Source: Pythium myriotylum | Taxonomy: Eukaryota > Oomycota > Peronosporomycetes > Pythiales > Pythiaceae | DNA length: 64,000 bases | Direction: 5' to 3' | Assembly: GCA_023091665.1 (NCBI GenBank) | Contig: JALJCQ010000030.1 | Coordinates: 250,501 to 314,500, forward strand | Part shown: one piece after another, positions 1 through 12,862 of the stretch | Layout: every line of letters begins with the position of its first letter | Numbering within the stretch: position 1 is the first letter of the stretch | Notes under the pieces: model-generated | The model's database searches: none | What the model was told of the DNA's origin: nothing | The model's input: only the letters and a program-made list of their open reading frames with translations | Translations under genes and position numbers: made by a program

Positions 1-6
1 GAGTAT

Positions 7-2961
7 ATGGACACTCACACTTCCGCATCAACTGCTCCACCACTTATACCTCTGGCAACAATCGCTGAGGCAGGACCATGTCCTGCTTCTTCATCTGGGA
101 AAACTTCAGCACTAGCAACTGGTCCCTCCGCTGCGTCAGTGCGACCACGCGCACCAATTGTACCTCAAAAAGAGCCACTTGGTGTTGCTCAAGAGAAATC
201 GTTTCTATCGAAAGAGTCGGAGGTCGGGAACCCGAAGAGAAATCGGCATAGGTCTCGAGCTCCACACATCAGCACAAGCCGGCGAGTCAAACAGTCCATC
301 ACAGAATCCTTGAAGTCACTTGAATTCTTTGATAAAACAAATCGGAGTCGCGAGCTCTCAGCGAAGTACTCTGTCATGCGCACGCTAGCAGATCCAGAGG
401 GTAATGTCCACTTCGTCAACATCGACGACGAAGTTGAAATTGGTGATGAGGAGTTCCTCGCAATCCATGAAGAAGAGTCGCAAGCCGGAATGGCAGGAGA
501 ACACAGCGTATCCATGTTTGACGTGAACAATAAAGCAGCAAAAGGTGGGTTACATCAACAGAAACAAGCGACGGCTAGGGCTAAGCCCCATTCCAGCACT
601 ACGAATGCAATCGCTTCTTCCGCTCCTACAACCGCACCCTTCGAGATTCCGGAGCTGCCACATGGCCAGCACCTTGTGATCAATATTTTGTCGACATGGG
701 GCGATCCGTTCTACGTCGGACTCATGGGAATCGAACTCTTCGACCACACTGGTCACACCGTGCACTTGGCCGATATCGACAAACAGCTATCTGCAGATCC
801 ACCAGACCTGAACGGCGGTGAGCACGACCGAGTCGACCCTCGTACTGTTGACAAACTCGTCGACGGTCACTACTTCACCAGTGATGCGCTTCACGCGTGG
901 CTTGCGCCTTTCACAAGAGGGCAGAACCACTTCATCTACATGGACTTGGACTACCCGCTCTCCCTAAGCATGATTCGCATATGGAACTACAACACGACTC
1001 GAATTCACTCGTATCGAGGAGCAAGATATGTCGAGATCTCACTGGATGGCAAGTTCATCTTCAAAGGAGAAATCCGCCGAGCACCGGGGAGTGCAATAGA
1101 AGACGTCGATGCGTGCCACGAGTGCATATTGTTCACTACGAGCACATCGATTCTCCGCGTAATCGAAAAGTACGAGAAGCAAAAGGCGAACAAGGTGGTC
1201 GAGACGGCAGGTGCGACTGATGCGCATCCTACTCAAGAGCTGCAACGACCAAAAACTGGGAATCGAGCAAGTCGAAGTTCGAGTTTGACGGCAGGGGTAT
1301 CTGCTCCATCGGGAGTTGGACAGCCCATCTTTCCTTTGAGCTCAGTTCCAAAACCAGCAAAAGCTCTAGCGATGAATCTTCTGAGCCATGCAAACACTAT
1401 ACAGTCTGCAGCATCTCGACCATGCACAGCTCCAATCGTGTGTGACCCATCGAGCGAGAAGCCTGTCGTCTGCCAGCGGGTCGAAATTGTCTTTGAAGCC
1501 AACTGGGGGGATCCGTATGATGTTGGACTAGCTGGTGTCCAGTTCTTGGATAACAATTACACGCCTTTGAAGGCTTCTCTGACGGAGTCTGCCACCGTCA
1601 CAGCCCCTTATGCACCGGAAAAGGCGGGCAAACTTATCGTGTCGCACGGGGCAAGACACCTATCAACCAGCGCGGATGAGATGTGGCTCGCACCTTTGAG
1701 AAGCGTTCTCGGTTTCTTGCCATCAGATCGCAAAGGAGCATTAGTCGTCGACTTCGGTCAGCACGTGACATTGCGCGCCTTGAAAATCTGGAACTATAAC
1801 ACATCGTTGGAAGAATCCTTCAAAGGCGCAAAGCAGATCGCTGTATACGTCGATGGTGTACGGCACAGCAGCTTCTCACTTCGCAAAGCTCCCGGGAACA
1901 TCATGGACTTCGACTTCGGCCAGTTCTTGTACCTCAAAAGTCAGCACTTGAGCGCGTCAGCGACATCCCCAACCGGTTCAGCATCTTGTCAAAGTAATGG
2001 TCCCTTGGCAGCGCCTAATGTGATGGCGGTTCACTCGCCAACGAAGCCGGACGCGATCCGACGAGAAGAGGATTCGTGCCTCGCGCTGCCTGAGTCGGCA
2101 ACTCATCAATTACACGTATCTCAGCACCCACGAGTCATGCAGCCAATCGCCGAGATCTTCCAACAGTACCAAACGCCGCTATTCCCAACTGGCTACATTG
2201 TCAAGTTTGTCTTCCTCTCGACCTGGGGCGACACGTTCTACCTCGGACTGAACGGGCTCGAGCTCTACGACCGCGAGAACAACCTTGTACAACTTCGCGA
2301 GGACATGCTCGACGCACAGCCGCGCGACATCAACATCCTCAAGGACCCCGGCGCGCCACACGACGTACGCACGCTCGACAAGCTCTACGACGGCGTCAAC
2401 AACACGTACGACGACCGGCACATGTGGCTCGCGCCGTTCACGCCCACGCAGCACAACAAGCTTGCAATCTTCTTCAACGAACCCGTCACGCTCTCTCGCA
2501 TCCGCCTTTGGAACTACAGCAAGACGCCGTCACGTGGCGTCAAAGAGTTCGAAGTCTTCTTGGACGACGTGCTCATCTTCCAGGGCATTCTCAAGCAGGC
2601 GCCGGCGCTCGCGCTCACGAGCGAGGACGAGCACGAGAGCGAGCTCATGCGGCTCACGAGCGACGTCGCAGAGAACCGGCGGCTGCGTCGCCGCCGCTTC
2701 GAGCGCGCCGAGGCAGCCGCGGCCGCGGCCGACATGACGCAGACCATTCTCTTCACGGACGACGGCGACGTGCTGGAGAGCGAGGCGGCGAACATCTACC
2801 TGCCGGACGACGAGCTCGAGGCGAGCGTCACATTCTACGACAACAGCCAGGTGCTCTCGCTCTCGGACTCGCCGCAGCGAGACGCCAGCGCGCGCCCGGC
2901 GACCTCGGCCGGCGCCGGCATCTTCCCGTCGCGCCTCGGCCACGCAAGTGGCTACCGATAG
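7..2961 (+). CDS. KATNIP (KIAA0556)-like protein, C-terminal part
   Basis: An open frame of 984 codons ends at a stop at 2959-2961. It holds three copies of one module, at about residues 218-365, 495-640 and 730-870. Each copy begins with a strand such as [20 protein letters not shown] and later has a WLAPF and an IWNYN or LWNYS motif. This matches the repeated DUF4457 module of the katanin-interacting protein KATNIP, a basal-body and ciliary microtubule protein in animals. The first 200 residues are Ser/Thr/Pro-rich and look disordered. The frame is open back to base 1, so the ATG at 7 may be internal and the 5' end may lie outside the window. A role at the zoospore basal body is inferred from the family only. 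Confidence 0.8.
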   Translation: MDTHTSASTAPPLIPLATIAEAGPCPASSSGKTSALATGPSAASVRPRAPIVPQKEPLGVAQEKSFLSKESEVGNPKRNRHRSRAPHISTSRRVKQSITESLKSLEFFDKTNRSRELSAKYSVMRTLADPEGNVHFVNIDDEVEIGDEEFLAIHEEESQAGMAGEHSVSMFDVNNKAAKGGLHQQKQATARAKPHSSTTNAIASSAPTTAPFEIPELPHGQHLVINILSTWGDPFYVGLMGIELFDHTGHTVHLADIDKQLSADPPDLNGGEHDRVDPRTVDKLVDGHYFTSDALHAWLAPFTRGQNHFIYMDLDYPLSLSMIRIWNYNTTRIHSYRGARYVEISLDGKFIFKGEIRRAPGSAIEDVDACHECILFTTSTSILRVIEKYEKQKANKVVETAGATDAHPTQELQRPKTGNRASRSSSLTAGVSAPSGVGQPIFPLSSVPKPAKALAMNLLSHANTIQSAASRPCTAPIVCDPSSEKPVVCQRVEIVFEANWGDPYDVGLAGVQFLDNNYTPLKASLTESATVTAPYAPEKAGKLIVSHGARHLSTSADEMWLAPLRSVLGFLPSDRKGALVVDFGQHVTLRALKIWNYNTSLEESFKGAKQIAVYVDGVRHSSFSLRKAPGNIMDFDFGQFLYLKSQHLSASATSPTGSASCQSNGPLAAPNVMAVHSPTKPDAIRREEDSCLALPESATHQLHVSQHPRVMQPIAEIFQQYQTPLFPTGYIVKFVFLSTWGDTFYLGLNGLELYDRENNLVQLREDMLDAQPRDINILKDPGAPHDVRTLDKLYDGVNNTYDDRHMWLAPFTPTQHNKLAIFFNEPVTLSRIRLWNYSKTPSRGVKEFEVFLDDVLIFQGILKQAPALALTSEDEHESELMRLTSDVAENRRLRRRRFERAEAAAAAADMTQTILFTDDGDVLESEAANIYLPDDELEASVTFYDNSQVLSLSDSPQRDASARPATSAGAGIFPSRLGHASGYR

Positions 2962-3142
2962 AGATGTGGCTTTCCATATATCCTATCTTCTCATCATATC
3001 ATTTTAAAGGTGTATGATATAAAAAATATTCACATAAACCTTTACAATATGATATATGTTTGCGGTTGTAGATGTTGCCCATCGGGATTATACGTTCACG
3101 CGGATATTTCCCCCAGAATCGAGCTCCCGCGAGACCAAGCAC

Positions 3143-6100
3143 ATGAACCCTCGGCGCCGCAGCGACGCCGCGCCCGTGCAGGTGCCGCCGCCGCGTCCGA
3201 TGCAGCGCATGGGCAGCGGCGCGTCGCTGCGTCGGCGGCTCGGCGGCTCGGAGCTCGAGCCGCAGCAGCCGCGGGTCGTGGGCGACCACTACGTGCGTGC
3301 GCGAGCGCGTGGTTTCCCTTGCGTGTCCTCTCGACTGACGTCGCCGTTCCTGTAGCAACTGGGCGTGGAGATCGGCCGCGGCGGCTTCGGCGTCGTCTTC
3401 AGCGCGCTCGACTTGCGCTCGGCGCGGTCCGTGGCCATCAAGCAGGTGGCGCTGGCCGAGCTGGACGCCGACGCGTTGTTGCCGATCGAAAGCGAGGTGC
3501 GCCTGCTCAAGAAGCTCGCGCATGAGAACATCGTGACGTACTACGACACGATCCGCACGCCGTCGCATCTGTACATTGTGCTCGAGTACATGGAGAACGG
3601 CTCGCTCGCGCAGTTCATGAAGAAATTCGGGTCTTTTTCCGAGCCGCTGGTGGCCATGTACGTCGCCCAAGTGCTGCGCGGACTCGCGTACCTCCATGAG
3701 CAGGGCGTGCTGCACCGTGATGTCAAAGGTGCCAACATTCTCACGACCAAAGACGGACTGGTCAAGCTCGCAGACTTTGGCGTGGCAGTCAAGCTGAGCG
3801 AGACCACGCACAACAAGACCCAGTCAGTCGTCGGCTCGCCCTACTGGAGTGCGTGGCGTCTTTTGAACTTGAGAGTCCTCGTTGAGAGCAACCGCTGCTG
3901 ACGTGTTGATGATGTATCCAGTGGCACCCGAAGTTATCGAGATGTCGGGCTGCTCGTTTGCGTCCGACATTTGGAGTGTGGGCTGCACGATCATCGAGCT
4001 ACTGACGACCAAGCCACCGTATTTCGATCTGCAGCCCATGGCCGCGCTCTTTCGCATCGTTCAAGACGACCACCCGCCTTTGCCAGAGCGTATATCCCCG
4101 GCATTGCAAGACTTCATTATGAAATGCTTCATGAAGGAACCGCGTCTGCGCAGCTCCGCCGCCGAACTGCTGCAGCACCCATGGATCGCACAGATTCCAA
4201 GAAACAAGGTCGAGCAGACCTCACAAATCGTGACACAAAACGTGACTTCGTCTCTCGACCGCAATGCTGTGCTCAACACGATCCAATTATATAAGGATAA
4301 GCAACAGGCGACTGAAGACGACGGGAAGGCAGCTAAAGTCGATCAGGAGGAAGATGAAGATGCAGAGAACTGGGATGAAGAGTTTGGTGTCGAGTCGGAG
4401 CTCAAACCGCTCACGCTTGGGGAAGACGTTCCAATTCACGTCCGACATAAAAGTGACGAGGTTGAGGTGCCGTTGCCTGGACGTAGCGGGACCCTATTGC
4501 CTGCGCTTCAACTCACAAAGGAAGATGCAAGTGCTCTCATGGACGATCAGCTTTGGGATGATGAAGAGGAGAGCTCGAAGAGTGCAAGTCTCGTTAGAGC
4601 GGCGACTAAGATCGAAGAAGAGCAAAAGACCTGGAGTGGTGCGGCTCTGATTCCTGTGGAGAAACGACTGTCCAAATTGAAGGCATTTCGCGAAGACGAT
4701 GATAACGACGACATTGCTTGGGACGTGGATGAGGAAAAGCTTATTCAGGCAGCAGCAGTACAGAGGCAACTCAAGCGAACTATGAGCACCAACATTGTCC
4801 TAGATCTTCAGCCCGACAACGTGCTCGATAGATTCAGAGAACGAGATGACGACGATGAAGATGACGGATTTTCGGGTGAAGTTCAAGGGGTGGAGCTTCG
4901 ACTCCATCGCCCACTCTTGTCAAAAACTGCCGCAGAATCTTCTGATGTGCTGTTTGACGAGGATGAGCTAGATTTCGAGTATTCCAGCTTCCGTGACAAT
5001 CACCAAAAGGCGACGGCTCGCGTACTGGAGCTGTTGGCGCTTCTTGATCCGAGCCTCGAAGATCAAGTGATTCTAGATGCATGCAGCAGCCTACAAGATA
5101 TCCTCGAGTCAAACAGCGCTCTTCGTCGGGAGCTGATGTCTCAGCCTGGTGTAATCCCAAATATTATGGAGGCCCTTGAGATGAAGAAGCTTGACGTACT
5201 GTGCGCAGTCCTGAAGGTTGTGAACACTATTATTCAAGACAACAAGCGATTCCAAGAGAATCTTGCTCTCGTCGGTCTCGTTCCTGTCGTGATTCGACTC
5301 ACCAGGAGGCATGCCCACGGAGGTTTCTTATCCCCGCTGTCACCCCTACGATCTGACAGCATTGGTGTGACTCAAGACGTATCAGCCAAGTACGTGCGAC
5401 TCGAGGCTGCTAAATTTGTTCGTCAAAGTTGTCGAACTAGCTCGCTGACGCTGCAAATGTTCATCGCTTGTGGTGGCTTGCCCGTTCTCGTGGATTTTCT
5501 CACCGTGGATGTTTCTCGTCCTATCAAAGACCAGAAAGAGCTCCTTCGTATCGCACTTGAGGGTATCTTCAGTGTTTTCCGACTTCAAACAATACCCAAG
5601 AATGACATATCGCGATTGTTTGTCAAGGCTGGGCTACTGCGAAAGTTTATTACTGTCTTCCAAGAGATCGTCAGCAGCTGCTGCCCACAAGTCGAGTTCA
5701 AAGACGCGGGCAGCGGGAATGAAGAAGATGACGAGGATGCGGACCAGTCAACGCTCTTGCGGAAACCTTGGTCGCTTGAGGAACTAGACGAAATGTGTGA
5801 TGTTCTCATTGTTTTTTCCCAGGGTGATGTTATCGTCAAAGAGCACATGTGCGATGGTGCAGTGCTGGAAGGAATCATGCACGCACTTGTGTCTTTCACG
5901 CAGCAGTCCGAAGCCATTGCAGACGATGATATCTTCATCACGGTCGTGGTGAAATTGCTGAAGTGTGTCCGGAACTTGAGCATGGAGCCGGTCACACTAG
6001 AGAAATTGGATCGTGCCGGAACCATCGCCACACTTGTGCAGCTTCTTAGTCAGGAAGACGATGTTATGTCATCCAGCAAGCGACGTGAAGTTGAAAACCT

Positions 6101-6791
6101 TGTGCTCCAGGCTATGTTCTATCTATGTCGTCTCAATCGAAACCGCCAAACCCATGCAGCTCAAGCTGGAGTGGTTCCCCCACTCGTTAAAGTTGTTTGC
6201 AGTGGAAGTCCGCTGAAGCAGTTTGCACTTCCATTATTGTGCGATTTTGCCCATGCTTCGCCGACATCGCGGGCTCACATGTGGGCATGTGATGGAGTCT
6301 CAGTTTTTCTTGAGCTACTGGACGATAAGTATTGGCAAATGGATGCCATCAAGTCACTCAGCGTTTGGCTCATGCATGATACGGAAAAGATGGAACATGC
6401 ATTGCTAGAACGAGATCCAAGCAATCTGTTCAAGATTATCCAGTTCTTTCGTCTCGCTCAGGAGACTGAGCTCGAAGTGATGCTTGAGCCTCTGCTTGAT
6501 ATGCTTTTGAGGTCTGTTCGTCTTAACCAATCACTTGGGCGTAGCGCACTGTTCGTGGGTGAAATTCTGTCGAAGCTGCGCCTCGTGCCAAAGGCCATCG
6601 TACGAAAAAACTTGCTCAAGATGTTGAAGTGTATCTTTGAGAGCCACACATCGCCAGTTCAGTTCGTGATCGAGTACGATTTATATCCGACTGTCTCCCT
6701 CCTCGCACAGGATGCCAATAGCATGATTCTCGTCAAGGAAATCGCGTCTCAACTCCTTCAAGCGATTCTCGTCGCAACTGGTGTGTGCTAA
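3143..6791 (+). CDS. MAP3K-epsilon/Cdc7-type protein kinase with armadillo-like tail
   Basis: Three exons fit exactly: 3143-3292, 3356-3848 and 3922-6791, giving 1170 residues. Both introns are GT-AG (63 and 73 nt), and the second join restores GSPYWMAPE. The kinase domain occupies about residues 52-310. It has GRGGFG, a VAIK lysine near residue 79, HRDVKGAN, DFG and the STE-like activation-loop end, so it should be catalytically active. Acidic linkers follow, then a long helical region from about residue 480 to the end that resembles ARM/HEAT repeats. This architecture is that of plant MAP3K-epsilon and the fission-yeast Cdc7 septation-initiation kinase. An in-frame ATG at 3056 is possible, but 3143 is preferred because it starts a basic, proline-rich N-terminus just before the domain. 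A role in cytokinesis or polarity is inferred. Confidence 0.85.
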
Positions 6792-6820
6792 GAACTGAAG
6801 AGCTTGGTTCTCTTACACGC

Positions 6821-9800
6821 CTATTTCTTGAGAGCGGCCATGAGCAGCTCTTTCTTGTGTTTATCCATGCTGCGGTGGCTGGATGCATTGAATGACGGCG
6901 ATGAAGACGAAGCCGTTGATGAGGACTGACGAAGTGCGTGACTGTAATGCTTGGCAGTAGCTAGTGCCTTGGCGACTTCCAGTTGCACCTCTTCTCTGAC
7001 AGCAGCCCGCATCTGTGACGCAGATGGAGGGAGCTCTCCGTCACAGGATATACAGCGCGACGCTATCAAAGGCTGGTTGCCACCACTGCCACTTCCACCA
7101 TACAGCGAAAGAGCCCCGTTACCCATTCCCAGTTCTTGGAGCTTCGCGTGCTGCTGCTGAAGCAGCGCGTGAAAATGTGTCTTGTCCATCTTGGCACGTA
7201 GAGCACGCTGGATATCGACGAGATCCTGCTCTCCAAGTGCGCCCTTGGCAACGTTGTTCAGTTGCCTCTCGAGCACCTCCTGCGTCCAAAGTAGTTCGTC
7301 CTTATCAAGTTTCTTTTGCACTCGACCGGCAAGCTGAGAAACTTCGCGCTCTATTAGCTCATCGCGTTTCACGGAATCCGCATTAGTTGAGTCCAGGTGT
7401 TTGGTGAGCTGGTCTCGGAACTCGTCGCTTGTGTTCAGAATGTCTTGTATCGATTTCTTGACATCGGCGTCTTTTGCAAAAGAGAAGCTCATGTCCATGA
7501 AGGAGTCAAGTCTGTTGTTCATAAGTTTGACGACCGCTTCAACAGTCGCCAGCTGGCTAAGTGCAAAATCGTGAGATGTCAGCTTCGTTTCCATGTTTGA
7601 CTGCGCCACTTGAAGAATGTCGATCTGCTGGGGCGATTCAATGAGCTGTGTGTACAGCACAAGTAAGAACAACACTGCGCGCAGTTGGATCACGAGGTCT
7701 TTTACGTGTGCTATAACGTGATTCGATTCATCGCTAGTGTCGCTAGCACTTGTCGACGATGATTGGCCGCTTTGTGCAACGAGAAGCTCCTCGAAGGTGC
7801 GAAGTTGATTGGTACAGATCAAGACGAGATGACCTTCAAAGCTTCTGATTTTCGAGCCAGAATCTGTATCGCTTGTCCCGATGATCGAAGAAGCCTTGTC
7901 TGCCTGTTCCTTGAGTTTCACCAAGTCATAACGGAACTGTTGCAGTTTGCTGAAGACAACCGCGATTAAAGCGCTCGTCTCAGAGATCTCGCTGTTACTA
8001 TCCTCGTTTGTTGCTATCATTTTTCGACACTCGGTCTCAAATGTAGCTATGACCGACTGGAGCATCGCCACGGAGACGTCGAGCGGCGATTTCTGGTTAG
8101 ATTTTTTGGTCGGAGACCCTACGGATTTTGACGAGGTTTGCTTTGCGGCGAGCTCCACAGCGACAAGGATCGAACTTGTCAGCACCAGCAAGTCACGATA
8201 GAGTGCTTCGACGGATCCGTCGAGTTGAGTTTCGAGCTTACGGCGATCTGCTGCTTGGTCTGTTCGTAGCTGATCTACCGATTTCATGACTGATTTACTC
8301 AGCTCACGTGTTTTGAAGTCAACTTCAGCTCGAAGCTCAAGTATGGTGCTCTGGACACTGGATTTGAGTGATGGCAAGTCAGTGTGGACGAGCTGCTGGA
8401 GGATCTTCTCGTGTGTTTCCACATGTCGTTCGTGGTTTCCCAACTGGCTGGTCACATCTTGCATCTGGGAAGCGATCTGCGTGAACGCAGAGGCAGTCAT
8501 CGAGTTTTGTGCGCTGTCTCGTCGAGCCACGTTTCGTAATCGTCGGAACTCGGCCTCAAATGCTTCAAACTTCTCCTCGATACCCACAATACTCTGCGCC
8601 TGCATTTTTTGCACTTCATCAAGCTTCTTCGTCTTCTTGTCGAGTGCTGTACTACTCTGCGCTACAGCCTGGTCAAGAGCCTGAAGCGTTTGACCGGCGT
8701 TGTGTAAATTGGTCTCGAGGAACTCGATTGTGTCTTCGAGGTCCGTGGTCGTCTCTTCGAGGCGCTTGACACGCGCTCCCATGGAGATATTTTGCTTCCG
8801 GAACAACGTGCGCTCCGGACTTGACCCATTGATTGACTGAATACGCTTGAGTTGTACGATCTTGTTAAAAATGCGGATCCACATCGTCCGAATTTCATCG
8901 TGTGTGAGCGGGATATGTTGCGCGCGGGTATCGGATCCCGCTGCGTACATTGTGGATTCTCGTCGTCCGAGCTTCTTCGCTGTGCGTTCCTGACGTCGCG
9001 ACCGGACTAGCAACAATGTAGTTAATACTCGCAGAGTTACAAGCAAGCACGAATGTTATACTTACTCAAAGCAACAGTTGAGAGACTTGGTGCTGTGAGC
9101 ATGTGCTGAAGATGTGGTTGAGATGGCCTGTGGAAGCCGAAGGTGGCCGACACAGGCACGTCGTTGGATGCCTGGAATCGGTCGTCATCTTCAGTTTCAT
9201 CACCAGATTCATACGCGCGAGCTGTATTCGGATGCTCAAATAGGACTGGAGGCTCTGAAGGGGGCTGAGGTTGCTCTTCCTGGGCAGGTTCCGATAGACT
9301 TCCTTGTTCCGCCGGTTGTGGTGTTATTTCTTCGACTGCGGGGGCATGTTCTACTTCGATGCTGGTTTGATCTGAGCCTCTTGGTGTTGACTCAACGCTA
9401 TCTGAAGGGGGCGGGGTCTCCGATTCTGGATGGGTGGTTGTACGGACTACTTCTGGTTCGTCTCGCGGTGAAACTGCTGTCGTAGTATCTTCTGGTTGCT
9501 GCTGAAGCCTTGGAGACTCTTGAGTAGTTGGCGCCTCCTCCACGGAGGAGACCTCGACCGAAGGCTCCGACTCGGTCTCCTCCTTTAAGTCCTCAGCACC
9601 TTCGCTATCAGGAGTCTTCTCGATCTCAGGATTTGGCAAGATAAGCTGCTCGTGATCATCCTTGACTGAATCGACCGCAATCCCCGTTTCCTCGATTGTA
9701 GTATCTATCCCAATGTCAAGCGGAGCAGTTTCTTCGACAGCAAGTGGTAGAAAAGGCTGAGGCTCAGTGACTGGTGGTTCTACTGTTATCTCCGTTGGTT

Positions 9801-10623
9801 CCTCTTCCTCGATGGAGAGCTCTAGAGAAACGAGTGTCGGCTTCACGACCATCGGCACGTCAGCAGTCGCCGAGGGCTTCCGTCGACTTGAGTCGGTCAC
9901 GTCACCATCGGCTTCCTCGTCGTCGTCAATCTCGTCCGAGCCGACGGACTTGGCTAGCAGTGCCAAGCCCGTGCGCATGTCGTCGACCGTCTGATCTTGC
10001 TTGTCCATGCGTTTTCCGAGGTCTTTGATCTCCATCTTGATCTTGGACAAGTACTCGAACTTCTTCTCGAGCATCTCAAGCTGGCTCTGCATGGTCTCCT
10101 CACTCTGTTGGGCGCGGAGGAACGCGCGGTTGGACGTCTCGAGCAAGCGTTCATTCATCTGCTGTGTGACCTTGTCGTCCATGGCTTGAAGCTGCTGGTC
10201 GACAGCTAGACTTATGTGGGACTGCAATTGTTCTTTCAGTCCGTCCAAGTCGATCGTGGGCGTTTTGTCTCGCAGCGCCGCGATCTCATCAAGCTGTGCC
10301 ACCTGCTGGGCGATGAGCTGCTGGTTTTGCTGTGTCAGGTTCTCTATGGTGTGGTGGAGACCGGATATCGTGTCGAGCAGAGATCGGTGGGAGGCTTCGA
10401 GGGATGCGACGCGCCGTAACTGACGGCTGCAGTCAACGCCAAGATTCTGGAGCTGCGTCGTGAGCACGCGGACGCAGTTCTCCAGCGAACTTTCCTGAGC
10501 GGCGAAGATGCCCGCCATCTCGGGCATTAAATCCTCCAGCGTGCTCATGGTTCTCCTGTCAACTGACGAAAGGGAGAGTCGTCGCGAGGAGTTGGTTGAT
10601 GCCGGAGCACTAATTTGGGCCAT
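6821..10623 (-). CDS. large coiled-coil protein of unknown function
   Basis: Two open frames join across a 59-nt intron at 9007-9065. On the minus strand the donor is GTAAGTAT, the acceptor is TTGCTAG, and ATTAACTAC is a likely branch site. Exon 1 (10623-9066) plus exon 2 (9006-6821) encode 1247 residues. Residues about 40-220 are strongly heptad-like (many L, Q, E). Residues about 230-480 are an acidic Pro/Thr/Glu-rich linker. The rest is again mostly coiled coil with few predicted breaks. No catalytic or membrane motif was seen and no family was recognised; a scaffold or cytoskeletal protein is the plainest guess. The 3' end lies only 30 bp from the stop of the upstream kinase gene, so the two genes converge. 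Confidence 0.75.
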
Positions 10624-10804
10624 ATCTGTGTCGCTTCGTTACATTTCACCCAGAACTCTCCCCACCCTTCAACAGCAGTCATTCTGCAAGGAATGCTTGC
10701 GCCACCCACAAGCTCATCACACTTTCAGTCGCCTCAAAATGAGACCAAGATCACCAACGGAGACCGCCATTTGCAATTTTACGTTGTACGCAATAACTAT
10801 CGCC

Positions 10805-11092
10805 ATGGGCATCGTCAAGCCAGAGCCGAAGAACGAAGCAACGCAGCAGTCACCCGAGCGTCCGACCAGATACTTCTACATTGGCCCCTCGCCCTTGGAC
10901 CCGAAGCCACTGGCACCGATGCCTCCAATGCCTCCAATGCCTCCGATGCCTCCGATGCCCCCGATGGCCCCCATGCCTCCGATGGCTCCGATGGCTCCGA
11001 TGACGCCGATGGCGCCGATGCCAGAGATGCCGGAGATGCCGGAGATGGCAAACAACCGCAATGATCGGGTTGTGTTCGTCATGAAAGCTTAG
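10805..11092 (+). CDS. small Pro/Met-repeat protein, hypothetical
   Basis: A 95-codon ATG frame starts 181 bp from the divergent coiled-coil gene. The N-terminal third (MGIVKPEPKNEATQQ...) is polar. The middle is a run of P-M-P/A-M triplets encoded by a 9-bp repeat, and the tail is NNRNDRVVFVMKA. It has no known domain. The same PPM/NPM pattern occurs in the membrane protein at 12863-13966, which suggests related low-complexity sequence in neighbouring genes. The repeat also keeps other frames open, so this may be non-coding; the evidence is the clean ATG, the non-repeat ends and the spacing. Confidence 0.35.
   Translation: MGIVKPEPKNEATQQSPERPTRYFYIGPSPLDPKPLAPMPPMPPMPPMPPMPPMAPMPPMAPMAPMTPMAPMPEMPEMPEMANNRNDRVVFVMKA
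10905..11050 (+). repeat. 9-bp minisatellite (CCTCCGATG-like)
   Basis: About 16 imperfect tandem copies of a 9-bp unit alternate as cctccaatg, cctccgatg, ccgatggct and ccggagatg. Read on the + strand the units encode PPM, APM and PEM triplets. Copies drift gradually from left to right, as expected of slippage followed by substitution. Confidence 0.85.
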
Positions 11093-11277
11093 CAGGGATT
11101 TCTTCCCACGGAGCGAGATCGCAACCCTGAGAGAGTGGAGAGCAAACAAAAAAGAACACATCGATAAACGAGGATAATGAAAGAGACGCTGTGTTGAGCG
11201 AGAGAGAGAGAGTTCCAGCACGCAATAGTTTCTCCCGCGTGGGCGTCCGACCCCACCGACGACGATGAATCCCCAAC

Positions 11278-12081
11278 TTAGACGATAACGCGGTCACCGA
11301 CATCCGCATGCGGCGCCGTGACGCTCGTGCCGTACGTGGGCACGGCCGTCGGGTAGGCGTTGGCGCGCTCCACGTACTGGTACGTCGAGAACTTTTCGCA
11401 GCAGAAGTAGCGCGTCGAGGCGCGCGAGACCGCGGCCGCGAACTTCATGAGCGCGGCGCCGAGCAGCAGCAGCACCGACGCGAGCACGACGAAGCCGAGC
11501 ACACCGAAGAAGCTCGAGAAGAACGTGTCCTGCGTGCCGTCGTCCGTGAAGGCCGAGAGCGGCAGCGAGAAGGCGACCGAGAGCGAGATGGAGCTGAGCA
11601 GCCCGACGGCGAACTTGATCGTCGCAAAGTAGAGCGCGACAAGCAGCGCGCCGGGCGAAAACGTCGAGAGATTGGGCGAGAGACGCACGCCCGAGAACTC
11701 GAAGAAGCGCGACTGGCGCGGGACGCTCACGTAGATGTAGTCGCGCGGCGGCGAGATGTAGTTGTAGAGCGAGACGTCGAGCTCGGCGAGAAAGCCCACG
11801 AGGTAGAGCAGGAAGCGGAAGGTGACGACGCCGAAGCAGCAGAGCGGCAGCAGCGCCACGCTCACGAACGTGCCCACGAGCACGAGCACGAAGCCCACGT
11901 TGCTGAGCAGCGCGTTGAGCGCGTGGAAGATGCCGAGGCGCAGCGCCGAGAGCAGGAACGAGTCGTTCGCTGGCTCGCCGGGCGGCACGTAGGCCGGGCC
12001 GACGGGGCGCGCGACGGGGATGGCGTCGTAGGCGTCGGGCGGCGGCGGCGCCGAGGGCTTGATGGGGCTCGTGGCGCTCAT
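11278..12081 (-). CDS. multi-pass membrane protein, paralog A
   Basis: This single-exon gene encodes 267 residues. A Pro-rich cytosolic-looking N-terminus of about 40 residues precedes four hydrophobic stretches at roughly 48-80, 82-105, 145-175 and 195-220. A short motif, LLPLCCFGVVTFRFLLY, marks the second stretch. A Cys-Cys pair near the C-terminus (RYFCCEKFSTYQYV) is followed by a polar tail. The gene at 12863-13966 shares the LPLCC, YNYI and FCCE..STY motifs, and the gene at 14384-15169 shares the LPLCCFG motif, so the three form a local family. No transporter or enzyme motif was recognised. The fold may be related to bacterial putative-sensor membrane domains, but that is only a guess. 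The function is unknown. Confidence 0.75.
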   Translation of the reverse strand: MSATSPIKPSAPPPPDAYDAIPVARPVGPAYVPPGEPANDSFLLSALRLGIFHALNALLSNVGFVLVLVGTFVSVALLPLCCFGVVTFRFLLYLVGFLAELDVSLYNYISPPRDYIYVSVPRQSRFFEFSGVRLSPNLSTFSPGALLVALYFATIKFAVGLLSSISLSVAFSLPLSAFTDDGTQDTFFSSFFGVLGFVVLASVLLLLGAALMKFAAAVSRASTRYFCCEKFSTYQYVERANAYPTAVPTYGTSVTAPHADVGDRVIV

Positions 12082-12862
12082 GGGGAGAGAGGAGGCGAAG
12101 AAGATCGAGTGAGGCTGAGATGGATCGAAAGAAGAGTCGAGGAGCTCCGGGTCAGACCATCACTCCTACTGACTACGAGTACGTGTTAACCAATAATTAT
12201 TGGCGAGCAATGCTTCTAGAAAACGCGCTGCTCACGATCATAGCGTCGTGTAAGGGATCCGATGCACCAAGGACAAAGCTCACAAGACGTAGCAGACGGT
12301 CTTGAGACTCGCATTCGTGTCGGTCTCGTCTCGGCGACGCTTGCTATCAAGCTAGGCTGCCTGGCTCCGGTTCCCCATCACGTTGGTTATCCTGGACTGT
12401 GGTGGGGGTGTTTATGCTTTCCAAGCGACGCCAAGTGCGAGGTCATGATTAAAATCGACAATGAGCAATCGCACGTGAAACACGGCGACGGACGTGTGGA
12501 ACGGCGCATATGCCGGGTTTCGTCTGGAGTGTTGAAGTTGAAGCTTCAACTGTGAATTGTCCAGATGATCTTCTTGAAAGGTCTCATGTTTCTGTACTTC
12601 AAGCCGACCTAGACTTCTTTGTTCGGGTTTGTTTCCGCAGCCGTGTGTTCGCGTTGTCGCTATTCTTCTACAAGACCAGTCTGATCAGGATGAAGTGGAT
12701 ACAACTGGACAGATAATGGGGGCGGAGAAGGTTTGTTGGCTGTTGCCCAGTGAGATGAACAGTAGAAGAAGGCGTTATATTCAATCTCGTCAATTTGCTA
12801 ATGTAGTATGGAGTCTCCCCTCTCTCTCTCTCTCTCTCTTGCTTGCTCTCTTGAGTGTCCAA
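12082..12862. other. intergenic region between membrane paralogs A and B
   Basis: No gene is supported here. It holds the upstream region of paralog A, including one copy of the 11-mer GACCATCACTC at 12155-12165 and a 14-bp palindrome at 12190-12203, plus a CT dinucleotide run near 12821-12840. Open frames inside it are short and lack family motifs. Confidence 0.6.
12190..12203. promoter_or_regulatory. palindrome CCAATAATTATTGG
   Basis: A perfect 14-bp palindrome lies 109 bp upstream of the start of paralog A. A near twin, CCAATATGTATTGG, sits upstream of paralog B at 13999-14012. The shared form CCAATANNTATTGG suggests a dimeric factor-binding site common to the paralog promoters. This is inferred from sequence only. 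Confidence 0.4.
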